Source: Microbacterium sp. SORGH_AS_0888
GTDB lineage: Bacteria; Actinomycetota; Actinomycetes; Actinomycetales; Microbacteriaceae
Assembly: GCF_030818905.1 (NCBI RefSeq)
Contig: NZ_JAUTAZ010000001.1
Span: 2,728,001-2,792,000, forward strand
Length of the DNA stretch: 64,000 bases
Direction: 5' to 3'
Both the position numbers and the translations under genes were made by a program. Every line of letters begins with the position of its first letter. Within the stretch, counting starts at the first letter, position 1. Below the pieces are notes generated by a model. The model made no database searches, was not told the origin of the DNA, and was given only the letters and a program-made list of their open reading frames with translations. Positions 53,165 to 60,127 of this stretch are shown here, piece by piece.

Positions 53165-53214
53165 CGGGTCTCCGGAGCGCGAAGCCGGCGAAGGCGCATC
53201 CGGCTTGTCAACAT
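53161..53214 (-). CDS. Candidate 17-residue leader peptide of the DszA/DszC-like operon
   Basis: A tiny reading frame, MLTSRMRLRRLRAPETR, ends in a TGA that overlaps the ATG of the monooxygenase gene (ATGA). TAGACT lies nine bases before its own ATG, so it could be leaderless. Actinobacterial sulfur genes often have short Arg-rich leader peptides of the form (M)LTxRxRxDLxR..., to which this is similar in start and Arg content. It might couple translation to sulfur or amino acid supply. Evidence is positional and compositional only. Confidence 0.45.
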   Translation of the reverse strand: MLTSRMRLRRLRAPETR

Positions 53215-53277
53215 GTATTCGCGAGTCTAGGAGTGTTGCGTCGCCTCCGCCGCCGCGTTGCGGTCGGTTACGCCCGC

Positions 53278-53344
53278 GTCGCAGGATCGCATGAGCGTCG
53301 CACGTTCTCGCCCGGATCCTGCGACATCCGCGCGATCCTGCGAC
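53278..53344. repeat. GTCGCA palindromic repeat, copy 3
   Basis: GTCGCAGGATCGCATGAGCGTCGCAC on the left mirrors GGATCCTGCGACATCCGCGCGATCCTGCGAC on the right. It sits in the divergent gap between the monooxygenase operon and the phosphoribosyltransferase gene. Confidence 0.75.
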
Positions 53345-53400
53345 CGCGCACACCGGTGCACGAAACGCGGCCGTCATCCGGGCCGCGTAGGGTCACGGGC

Positions 53401-53979
53401 ATGTCCGAGGTTCCCGAGTCCTACGTCGCCCAGATGGGCAGTCAACAGGTGACGCTGCCGGTCATCCCCGTCTCCGACACCCTCTCGATCGCGCTCATGA
53501 TGGTCATCGACCACGGGGTACGCGTTGCCGAGACCGCCGGCGCGGAGCTGGCCGCCCACTTCGCCGACGTGAAGCCCGACATCGTCGTCGCCCCCGCGAC
53601 CCTCGGCATCCCCGTCGCGATCGAGGTCACCCGCGCCCTCGGCCTCGACGACTATCTGATCCTGCAGAAGTCCCGCAAGGTGCACCTCGGCGACGCGCTC
53701 GAGGCCCCGGTGCACGCGATCACGAGCACGTCGAGCTCGGCGCTGCTGCTCGACCGGGCACGCGCCCACGTCGTCGCCGGCAAGCGCGTGCTGTTCGTTG
53801 ACGACGTGATCTCCACCGGGTCGTCGTCGGGCGCCGCGCTCGCGCTGCTCGAACAGGCGGGCGCGGAGATCGTCGGCATCGGGGCGCTCCTGGCCGAGGG
53901 CGACGGCTGGCCCGAGGCCCTGCTGCCGTACGAGGATCGCCTGTTCGCGCTCGGCCGCATCCCGCTCTTCCCCCACTGA
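53401..53979 (+). CDS. Purine-type phosphoribosyltransferase
   Basis: A 192-residue type I PRTase. The PRPP-binding loop KRVLFVDDVISTGSSSGAAL near residue 128 is diagnostic. PDIVVAPATLGIPVAIEVTRALGLDDYLILQKSRKVHLGD lies before it. Enzymes with this layout are adenine- or xanthine-type. It would turn a free base into the nucleotide in the cytoplasm. ATG at 53401 is leaderless (TAGGGT seven bases upstream). The next gene, an amidohydrolase 17 bases away, could deaminate the base, together forming a purine salvage or detoxification pair. Confidence 0.85.
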   Translation: MSEVPESYVAQMGSQQVTLPVIPVSDTLSIALMMVIDHGVRVAETAGAELAAHFADVKPDIVVAPATLGIPVAIEVTRALGLDDYLILQKSRKVHLGDALEAPVHAITSTSSSALLLDRARAHVVAGKRVLFVDDVISTGSSSGAALALLEQAGAEIVGIGALLAEGDGWPEALLPYEDRLFALGRIPLFPH

Positions 53980-53996
53980 CCGGCGGGCAGGTCACC

Positions 53997-55283
53997 GTGC
54001 CGCACGATCTCGTCGTCGAGGACGCCACCATCGTCACGATGGATGCGGCGCGCACGGTGGCACGTGGCTGGGTCGCGGTCGACGACGGCGCGATCTCGGG
54101 CATCGGCTCCGGTCCCGTGCCGCCCGCGACGCGGCGCATCGACGCGGCGGGCGGCATCCTCCATCCGGGGTTCGTGAGCGCCCACACCCACACGATGGAC
54201 ACGCTCGCCCGTGCCGGTCGCGGCGACGCCCAGGAGTTCTTCGCGTGGCTGTTCGGCACCTACTACGGCTCGGTGCTCACCCACGGCCCGGCCGAGGCGG
54301 CGCGCGCGGTGGAGCTCGCGGCCGCGGATCTCGCCCGCGCCGGCGTCACGACCGTCGTCGACTGCTGGGGCGTGGGGGATGTCGGCGGCTCGCGCGCGGA
54401 GCAGTGCTTCGACGCCTCGGTGACCGCCGCCGCCGAGAGCGGGCTGCGCTGGATCATCGCGCCCATGGTGTCCGACCGGCTGCCCGAGGCCTGGGCGCCG
54501 GTGCTCGCCGCGGCGCCCGCCCCCTTCCGGGCCGAGGCGCTCACCGCCCCGACCGAGGTCGCGCTCCGCTTCGCCGCGGATGCGCTCGTGCGCGAGCGCA
54601 GGCTCGTCTCGGTGTGGACGAGCGTCGAGCTGCCGGAGATGGCGACGGATGACCTGCTGACGGGTCTCGGGCGGCTCGCCGCATCCAGGGGTCGAGGCTT
54701 CACGACGCACCTGTGCGCCTCGCCCGCCGGGGCGGTCGATGTGACGGGGGAGCGCGCGGCCGCGCGGCTGGAGCGCCTCGGGGTGTTCGCCGTGCCCGCC
54801 CTCGGCGCGCACCTCACGGCGACGGATGCGGCCGACCGCGCCGTGCTCGCCTCGGCGGGTGTCGGGGCCGCGCACTGCGCGACCTCGACGATGCTCGGCG
54901 GCGGCGACCACAGCCCGCTCGGCGAGCTGGTCGCGGCCGGCGTCCCGGTGGGGCTCGGTCTCGACAACGCCACCCTCAACGCCACCGCCGACATGGGCGC
55001 GGAGATGCGGCACGCGCTCATGTTCGACCGGTCGTGCGGCGCCGGCAGGGCGACGGCCGAGGACGTGCTCGCCCACGCCACGATCGACGGTGCCCGCGCG
55101 ATCGGTCTCGACGATCGCATCGGCTCGATCGAGATCGGCAAGCGCGCCGACCTCGTCCTCGTCGACACGACCGGGTCGCACTGGCAGCCGGACCGCGACC
55201 CCGTGCTCGGGCTCGTCTGGCAGGCCCGGGCCGACGACATCCGCCTCGTGCTGGTCGACGGCGCGCCCGTGCACACGCGCTGA
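53997..55283 (+). CDS. Amidohydrolase (nucleobase deaminase-like)
   Basis: A 428-residue Zn-dependent TIM-barrel hydrolase of the SAH/guanine/8-oxoguanine deaminase branch. The HxH metal motif is FVSAHTHTMDTLARAG near residue 62; FTTHLCASPAGAVDVTGE near 237 supplies a further His, and LGLDNATLNATADMGAE near 321 holds the Asp. The C-terminus ARAIGLDDRIGSIEIGKRADLVLVD is the usual amidohydrolase ending. GTG at 53997 follows GGCGGGCAGGTCACC. The partner phosphoribosyltransferase suggests a purine substrate; this is not proven. Confidence 0.83.
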   Translation: MPHDLVVEDATIVTMDAARTVARGWVAVDDGAISGIGSGPVPPATRRIDAAGGILHPGFVSAHTHTMDTLARAGRGDAQEFFAWLFGTYYGSVLTHGPAEAARAVELAAADLARAGVTTVVDCWGVGDVGGSRAEQCFDASVTAAAESGLRWIIAPMVSDRLPEAWAPVLAAAPAPFRAEALTAPTEVALRFAADALVRERRLVSVWTSVELPEMATDDLLTGLGRLAASRGRGFTTHLCASPAGAVDVTGERAAARLERLGVFAVPALGAHLTATDAADRAVLASAGVGAAHCATSTMLGGGDHSPLGELVAAGVPVGLGLDNATLNATADMGAEMRHALMFDRSCGAGRATAEDVLAHATIDGARAIGLDDRIGSIEIGKRADLVLVDTTGSHWQPDRDPVLGLVWQARADDIRLVLVDGAPVHTR

Positions 55284-55295
55284 CCGCCCCGCGGC

Positions 55296-55363
55296 GGATC
55301 AGGACATGTCGCCGGTGCAGGACGTCTCCCGCTCCTCCCCTCCTGACTGAGCGAGATGTCCTG
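55296..55363. repeat. Intergenic palindrome with ATCAGGACAT arms
   Basis: ATCAGGACAT at 55296-55305 and ATGTCCTGAT at 55354-55363 are exact complements enclosing 48 bases with a further weak match (CCGCTC with GAGCGAG). It is not visibly repeated elsewhere in the window. It lies just after the amidohydrolase stop. Confidence 0.5.
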
Positions 55364-55492
55364 ATGCGGGCGCGGGAGGCGCACCGTTGCCCGATCGAGA
55401 TGCTCGTGCGCGGCCGCTGCGCGCCGAGTCGTCGCCGACGGGGGTACGGTGGGATGCGGCGAAGCCGCCCCCGCGGTCCTCGCCGCCCGATT

Positions 55493-56257
55493 ATGACGAC
55501 CTCTGCCTCCTTCTCCGCGCTCCGGCTCGACGGGCCGGTGCTCGTCGTCGGCGACGGCCGGATGGGCCGCGCGCTCGTCGCCGCCCTCGACGCCGCCGCC
55601 GTGCCCGTGATCGGGCCCGCGGGCCGCGGCGAGACGGGCTCGGACGCCGGGATCGTGCTCCTGGCCGTGCCGGACGCGGCGATCGCGACCGCGGCGCGCG
55701 CGATCGCGCCCGGCCGGCTCGTCGGCCACCTCTCGGGCGCGCTCGACCTGTCGCCCCTGCAGCCGCACGAGGCGTTCAGCATCCACCCGCTCATGACCGT
55801 CACGGGCGCGGGCGCCTCCTTCGCCGGCGTCACGGCCGCGCTCGCGGGCACGACGCCCCGCGCGCACGCGACCGCCGCGGCGCTCGCCGACGTGCTCGGG
55901 ATGACGGGCGTCACCGTCCGTGACGAGGACCGCGCCGCGTACCACGCCGCCGCCTCGGTCGCCGCGAACTTCCTCGTGACGCTCGAGGGGCTGGCGGAAC
56001 GGCTCGCCGCGACGGCGGGCGTCGATCGCGAGGCGCTCGTCCCGCTCGTGCGCGCCGCGGTCGACAACTGGGCCGAGCGGGGTGCGGCCGCAGCCCTCAC
56101 CGGGCCCGTCTCGCGCGGCGATGCGGCCACGATCGCGCGACAGCGCCAGGCGGTCGCCGAGCGGCTCCCGGACCGGGTCGCCCTCTTCGACACGCTCGTC
56201 GCGGCGACGCAGGACCTCGCGGCCGAGCAGCGCGCCGGAACCACGGCGGCCACGTGA
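55493..56257 (+). CDS. DUF2520/Rossmann-like NAD(P)-binding protein
   Basis: A 254-residue protein. The Rossmann motif PVLVVGDGRMGRALVAALD begins near residue 15; VLLAVPDAAIATAAR near 53, HEAFSIHPLMTV near 87 and DRAAYHAAASVAANFLVTL near 144 belong to the DUF2520 family. Its stop overlaps the panC start (GTGA) and it sits where ketopantoate reductase genes are often found, so it is a candidate for pantothenate-related reduction. No ribosome site is clear before ATG at 55493; ATG at 55454 would add 13 residues. Confidence 0.78.
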   Translation: MTTSASFSALRLDGPVLVVGDGRMGRALVAALDAAAVPVIGPAGRGETGSDAGIVLLAVPDAAIATAARAIAPGRLVGHLSGALDLSPLQPHEAFSIHPLMTVTGAGASFAGVTAALAGTTPRAHATAAALADVLGMTGVTVRDEDRAAYHAAASVAANFLVTLEGLAERLAATAGVDREALVPLVRAAVDNWAERGAAAALTGPVSRGDAATIARQRQAVAERLPDRVALFDTLVAATQDLAAEQRAGTTAAT

Positions 56258-57150
56258 GCCCCCGCATCGTGCGCACGGTCGCCGAGCTGCGCGCGGAGCT
56301 CGCACCGCACCGTGCCGACGGCATCGGGTTCGTGCCGACCATGGGGGCCCTCCACGAGGGGCACCTCGCCCTGCTCCGCGCCGCGCGGGACGAGAACGGC
56401 ACGGTCGTGCTGTCGATCTTCGTGAACCCGACGCAGTTCGGCGAGGCCGCCGACCTCGAGGCGTACCCGCGCACGGAGGACAGGGATGTCGCACTCGCCG
56501 CGGAGGCGGGCGCCGACGTCGTCTTCGCCCCCTCGGTCGAGGAGATGTACCCGGCGGGCTTCGCCACGACCGTGTCGGTCGGCGGCGCCGTCGCCGAGAC
56601 GCTGGAGGGCGCGCTCCGCGGCCGCTCGCACTTCGACGGCGTCGCCACGGTCGTCGCCAAGCTGCTGCTGGCCGTGCAGCCCGACCGCGCCTACTTCGGC
56701 GCGAAGGATGCGCAGCAGGTCGTCGTGGTGCGCCGCATGGTGGAAGACCTCGGCATCCCCGTCGAGATCGTGGCGCGCCCGACCTCGCGCGACGCCGACG
56801 GCCTTGCCCGCTCCAGTCGCAACACCCGGCTCTCGGACGCCGAGCGGGAGCTCGCAGCCGCCCTCCCGCGGTCGCTCCGGGCGGCTCAGGATGCGTTCGC
56901 GGACGGTGTCCGCGATCCTCGCCGGCTCGCCGGCGCCGTCCGCGACGAGCTCGCCGCCGCGGGGCTCGAGCCCGAGTACGTGGAGATCGTCGATGCCGGC
57001 AGCCTCGAGCCGATCGCGGAGGTCGTGCGACCCGCGCTCCTCGCGCTCGCGGTACGCGTCGGACCCGTGCGGCTCATCGACAACGTCGTGCTGGTCCCCG
57101 GGGTGGACGACCGCATCCCCCTCACCCCTGTCGAGAGGAGTCACCGATGA
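56254..57150 (+). CDS. panC: Pantoate-beta-alanine ligase
   Basis: A 298-residue cytoplasmic ligase making pantothenate from pantoate, beta-alanine and ATP. FVPTMGALHEGHLALLRAAR near residue 26 is the HIGH-type nucleotide motif. SIFVNPTQFGEAADLEAYPR, FDGVATVVAKLLLAVQPDRAYFGAKDAQQ and SSRNTRLSDAEREL near 189 (KMSK-like) are all present. GTG at 56254 overlaps the DUF2520 stop; its own stop overlaps panB (ATGA). Identification is secure. Confidence 0.96.
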   Translation: MSPRIVRTVAELRAELAPHRADGIGFVPTMGALHEGHLALLRAARDENGTVVLSIFVNPTQFGEAADLEAYPRTEDRDVALAAEAGADVVFAPSVEEMYPAGFATTVSVGGAVAETLEGALRGRSHFDGVATVVAKLLLAVQPDRAYFGAKDAQQVVVVRRMVEDLGIPVEIVARPTSRDADGLARSSRNTRLSDAERELAAALPRSLRAAQDAFADGVRDPRRLAGAVRDELAAAGLEPEYVEIVDAGSLEPIAEVVRPALLALAVRVGPVRLIDNVVLVPGVDDRIPLTPVERSHR

Positions 57151-58001
57151 CGAATCCGAAGGTCACGCTGCGACGGCTCCGCGAGCTCGCCGAGGCCGGC
57201 ACCCCTCTCGTCATGGTCACGGCCTACGACTTCGTGTCGGGGCGGGTGGCCGAGCGCGCCGGGGTCGACATGGTGCTGGTGGGCGACTCGGGGGCCCAGG
57301 TCGTCCTGGGCCATCCCGACACGAACTCCGTGACGCTCGACGAGATGCTCACGCTGTCGAAGGCGGTCCGGAGGGCGGTGCACTCGCCCCTCGTGGTGTG
57401 CGACCTGCCGTTCGGGTCCACGGAGCTGAGCGACGAGCAGGCGGTCGCGACCTCCGTGCGCTTCGTGCACGAGGCCGGCGCCGAGGCCGTCAAGATCGAG
57501 GGTGCGAGCCCCGCGCGGCTGTCGCGGCTGCGGGCGATCGTCGAGGCGGGCATCCCCGTCGTCGGGCACGTGGGCCTCACGCCGCAGACGGCGACGGCGC
57601 TCGGCGGACTGCGTGCCCAGGGGCGCACGGCGGACGATGCGATCCGCGTGGCTCGCGACGCGCTCGCGGTGCAGGAGGCGGGAGCCTTCGCGATCGTGAT
57701 CGAGGCGGTCCCCGCCGATGTGGTCGACGAGATCCGGCGGGCGCTCCGCATCCCGGTCATCGGCATCGGCGCGGGTGCCGCCGACGGGCAGGTCCTCGTG
57801 CAGCACGACCTGCTCGGGATCACCGAGGGCCGGGCGCCCGTGTTCGTCAAGCGCTACGCCGCCGTGGGCGATGCGATGGTCGAGGCCGTCGAGGCCTACG
57901 CCCGCGAGGTGCGCGAGGGCGTGTTCCCCGGAGCCGAGCACGTGTACCCGGCGTCCGCCGAGGTCGCGGCGGCCGTGCGGGAGTTCATCGACGCGCTCTG
58001 A
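57147..58001 (+). CDS. panB: 3-methyl-2-oxobutanoate hydroxymethyltransferase
   Basis: A 284-residue TIM-barrel enzyme that adds a hydroxymethyl group from methylene-THF to 2-oxoisovalerate, the first committed step to pantothenate. VMVTAYDFVSGRVAERAGVDMVLVGDSGAQVVLGH (from about residue 23) holds the Mg-binding Asp pair; AEAVKIEGA near 113 and HVGLTPQTATALGG near 138 are the substrate loops; GIGAGAADGQVLVQHDLLGI ends it. It is cotranslated with panC through an ATGA overlap. Confidence 0.96.
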   Translation: MTNPKVTLRRLRELAEAGTPLVMVTAYDFVSGRVAERAGVDMVLVGDSGAQVVLGHPDTNSVTLDEMLTLSKAVRRAVHSPLVVCDLPFGSTELSDEQAVATSVRFVHEAGAEAVKIEGASPARLSRLRAIVEAGIPVVGHVGLTPQTATALGGLRAQGRTADDAIRVARDALAVQEAGAFAIVIEAVPADVVDEIRRALRIPVIGIGAGAADGQVLVQHDLLGITEGRAPVFVKRYAAVGDAMVEAVEAYAREVREGVFPGAEHVYPASAEVAAAVREFIDAL

Positions 58002-58042
58002 CGCACGGCGGCGGTCGCAGACTCGCGCGGGTGATGCGTGGC

Positions 58043-58112
58043 GGTCGCAGACTTGCACGCACGTCGCACGATCCCAGCGGGAGGGTGCGACATCCGTGCG
58101 GTTCTGCGACCG
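58043..58112. repeat. GTCGCA palindromic repeat, copy 4
   Basis: GGTCGCAGACTTGCACG...GTCGCAC mirrors GGTGCGACATCCGTGC...CTGCGACC. A partial unit (GGTCGCAGACTCGCGCGGGTGATGCGTG) stands just left at 58013-58040. It lies between panB and the SDR promoter. Confidence 0.7.
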
Positions 58113-58126
58113 TGGCGCACGTGCGC

Positions 58127-58157
58127 TTGCCTTCGAGCGCGCTCGAAGGCCTACCGT
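58127..58157 (+). promoter_or_regulatory. MerR-type promoter of the SDR gene (19-bp spacer)
   Basis: -35 TTGCCT and -10 TACCGT (58152-58157) are 19 bases apart, the over-long spacer that MerR regulators untwist. The spacer is centred on a perfect 22-bp palindrome at 58129-58150, half-site GCCTTCGAGCG. The downstream MerR gene is the likely ligand sensor. Confidence 0.75.
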
Positions 58158-58163
58158 CGGGGC

Positions 58164-59039
58164 ATGCACACGGTGACGGAACATCGACAGGTCTGGATCA
58201 TCACGGGCGCGACCTCCGGTCTCGGCCGGTCGCTCGCCGAGGCGGCGCTCGCGGCGGGGGAGTCGGTCGTCGGCACGGCGCGCGACCTCACACGTGCCGC
58301 GTCGTGGGCGTCCGCGCACGGCGAACGGCTGCTGCTCGTCCCGCACGACGTGCGCGACACGGATGCCGCCGACACGGTGATCGACCGCGCGATCTCGCGG
58401 TTCGGCCGGGTCGACGTCCTCGTCAACAACGCCGGCGTCGGTCAGGTCGGCACGGCCGAGGAGGTGTCCGACGAGCGCCTGCGCGACATGCTCGACCAGC
58501 ACCTGTTCGGCCCGGCGGCGCTCGTCCGTGCCGTGCTGCCGCACATGCGCGCGGCGCGCCGCGGCGCGATCGTGCAGATGAGCAGCCAGGGCGGGAGGAT
58601 GTCGTTCCCCGCCGTCGGCAGCTACTCGGCTGGCAAGTTCGCGCTCGAGGGCTGGTCGGAAGCCCTCGCGGGCGAGGTGGAGCCTTTCGGCATCCGCGTG
58701 CTGATCGTCGAGCCGAGCCGGTTCCGCACGGGCTTCAACCGTCCGGACGTCCTCGCCTGGGCACCCCGGGAGGGGGTGTACGACTCCGTCGCCGGTGCGA
58801 TCCGTGCCGACATGGCGGGTGCCGACGGCGTGCAGGAGGGCGATCCGGACCGTGCCGCCGCCGTCATCCGTGAGGTGCTGGAGATGCCGGATGCGCCCCT
58901 GCGGCTGCCGCTCGGCGCCGAGGCGGTGCGCAACCTCACCCGGGTCTACGAGCAGGGCCTCGCCGCCGTTGCCCGGTGGGCCGACCTATCTGCCTCGGCC
59001 GACTTCCCGGGGATGCCGCCCGCGGCGCGCGCGTTCTAG
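58164..59039 (+). CDS. Short-chain dehydrogenase/reductase
   Basis: A 291-residue classical SDR. The cofactor motif WIITGATSGLGRSLAEAAL lies near residue 11, VDVLVNNAGVGQVG near 92, the Ser region IVQMSSQGGRMSF near 138 and the catalytic YSAGK near 153. GTARDLTRA suggests NADP(H). The substrate is a carbonyl or alcohol, unknown. ATG at 58164 is leaderless (TACCGT six bases before), under a MerR-type 19-bp-spacer promoter. The MerR gene 11 bases downstream shares the -10 TAGGAT with the SDR stop codon. Confidence 0.88.
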   Translation: MHTVTEHRQVWIITGATSGLGRSLAEAALAAGESVVGTARDLTRAASWASAHGERLLLVPHDVRDTDAADTVIDRAISRFGRVDVLVNNAGVGQVGTAEEVSDERLRDMLDQHLFGPAALVRAVLPHMRAARRGAIVQMSSQGGRMSFPAVGSYSAGKFALEGWSEALAGEVEPFGIRVLIVEPSRFRTGFNRPDVLAWAPREGVYDSVAGAIRADMAGADGVQEGDPDRAAAVIREVLEMPDAPLRLPLGAEAVRNLTRVYEQGLAAVARWADLSASADFPGMPPAARAF

Positions 59040-59049
59040 GATCGCCACC

Positions 59050-59523
59050 ATGGCCACCGACCGTCTCATCTCGCGGCTCATGGACCACCTCGCGCACGAG
59101 CCGGACGCCTCCGCCGTGACGGTTCTCCACGAGCTGCTCGACGACAGCACGATCGAGGATGCCGCGCCCCCGGTCGGGATCGCCGAGGCGGCCGCGCTGC
59201 TCGATCTGTCGCCCCACACCCTGCGCTACTACGAGGACGAGGGGCTCGTCCGCCCGGCGCGCACGGCCGGCGGGTACCGCGAGTACTCGGCCTTCGACCT
59301 GCGGCGTCTCGTCTTCCTCACGCGGATGCGCGTGTCCGGCATGACGATGGCCGATCTGAGACGGTACATCGCCCTCGTCGAGCAGGGCGAGACGACGGTG
59401 GCGGAACGGCGGCGGATCATGCTCGACCAGCGCGATCGCATCGAGCGCCGCATCCGGGAGCTGACGCTGGCCCTGGAGACGACGGAGTACAAGATCCGCA
59501 CCTATACGCGGGGGTCGGCGTGA
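59050..59523 (+). CDS. MerR-family regulator with N-terminal extension
   Basis: A 157-residue MerR protein. The winged helix starts only near residue 42 (VGIAEAAALLDLSPHTLRYYEDEGLVRPAR), after an extra 40-residue segment (LISRLMDHLAHEPDASAVTVLHELLDD). The dimerising coiled coil is RRRIMLDQRDRIERRIRELTLALE. No Cys cluster for metals is visible, so it probably senses an organic or redox signal. Its own leaderless promoter TAGGAT begins in the SDR stop codon. It likely drives the SDR gene's 19-bp-spacer promoter. Confidence 0.85.
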   Translation: MATDRLISRLMDHLAHEPDASAVTVLHELLDDSTIEDAAPPVGIAEAAALLDLSPHTLRYYEDEGLVRPARTAGGYREYSAFDLRRLVFLTRMRVSGMTMADLRRYIALVEQGETTVAERRRIMLDQRDRIERRIRELTLALETTEYKIRTYTRGSA

Positions 59524-59537
59524 TGCCGGTCCGGGCG

Positions 59538-59719
59538 TGGTGAAGGGCCGGTCGGAGAGGCTTCCGGCCGGCCCTTGTCCCTTGCACCAAGAGTGTCCTG
59601 CAATCACATGCCGGTAGCTGCCACAGCAAAACAGTTACCGTGCGAGCACTCTATAACGGTCAGGTAACGGCCCACAAGGCTTCGCCGTTACCTTTTCGTG
59701 ATTCTCATGCGATCCATAG
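59538..59719. repeat. 182-bp dispersed repeat, copy C
   Basis: One mismatch to copy A. Its left extension reaches the stop codon of the rightward MerR gene (59521); its right end supplies the last codons of the leftward MerR gene. Convergent MerR genes thus meet on a repeat, which could terminate both. Confidence 0.85.
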
Positions 59720-60107
59720 GTTCACGGCTTCGGCCTCCGTGCGACGTCTCCGCCTCGATGCCGGTGTAGTGGTCGATCTTCTCGTCGAGCACGGCGATCG
59801 CCTTCTGCAACCGGGCCGCCCGTCGTTGGAGCTCGACGCGGTGCTCGGTGAGGAAGGCGACCCTGTCGCCGCTGCCGCCCTCGCGGAGCAGGGCTGTGAA
59901 CTCCCGCAGGTCGGCGATGCCCAGACCGGCATCCCGGAGACAGCCGATCAGCCCGATCCAGAAGATGTCGTCGTCCGTGTACGCGCGGTGTCCGCCGAGG
60001 GTCCGTGAGACCGGGCCGATCAGCCCTTCACGTTCGTAGTAGCGCAACGTGTCCAAGGAGAGCCCCGTGCTCGCGGCCGCCTCCGCGGGCGTCCATGTGT
60101 TCGGCAT
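59688..60107 (-). CDS. MerR-family regulator (of the aldo/keto reductase)
   Basis: A 139-residue MerR protein. MPNTWTPAEAAASTGLSLDTLRYYEREGLIGPVSRTLGGHRAYTDDDIFWI is the entire winged helix, and a C-terminal coiled coil follows (RRAARLQKAIAVLDEKIDHYTGIE). No metal-binding Cys are present. ATG at 60107 follows GAGGAGACGCC; a longer start at 60131 is weaker. The last residues (about nine codons, PMDRMRITKR region) are read from the 182-bp repeat, so the native C-terminus may have been altered by repeat insertion. It follows the aldo/keto reductase gene by 20 bases. Confidence 0.85.
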   Translation of the reverse strand: MPNTWTPAEAAASTGLSLDTLRYYEREGLIGPVSRTLGGHRAYTDDDIFWIGLIGCLRDAGLGIADLREFTALLREGGSGDRVAFLTEHRVELQRRAARLQKAIAVLDEKIDHYTGIEAETSHGGRSREPMDRMRITKR

Positions 60108-60127
60108 GGCGTCTCCTCGTCGCAGGG

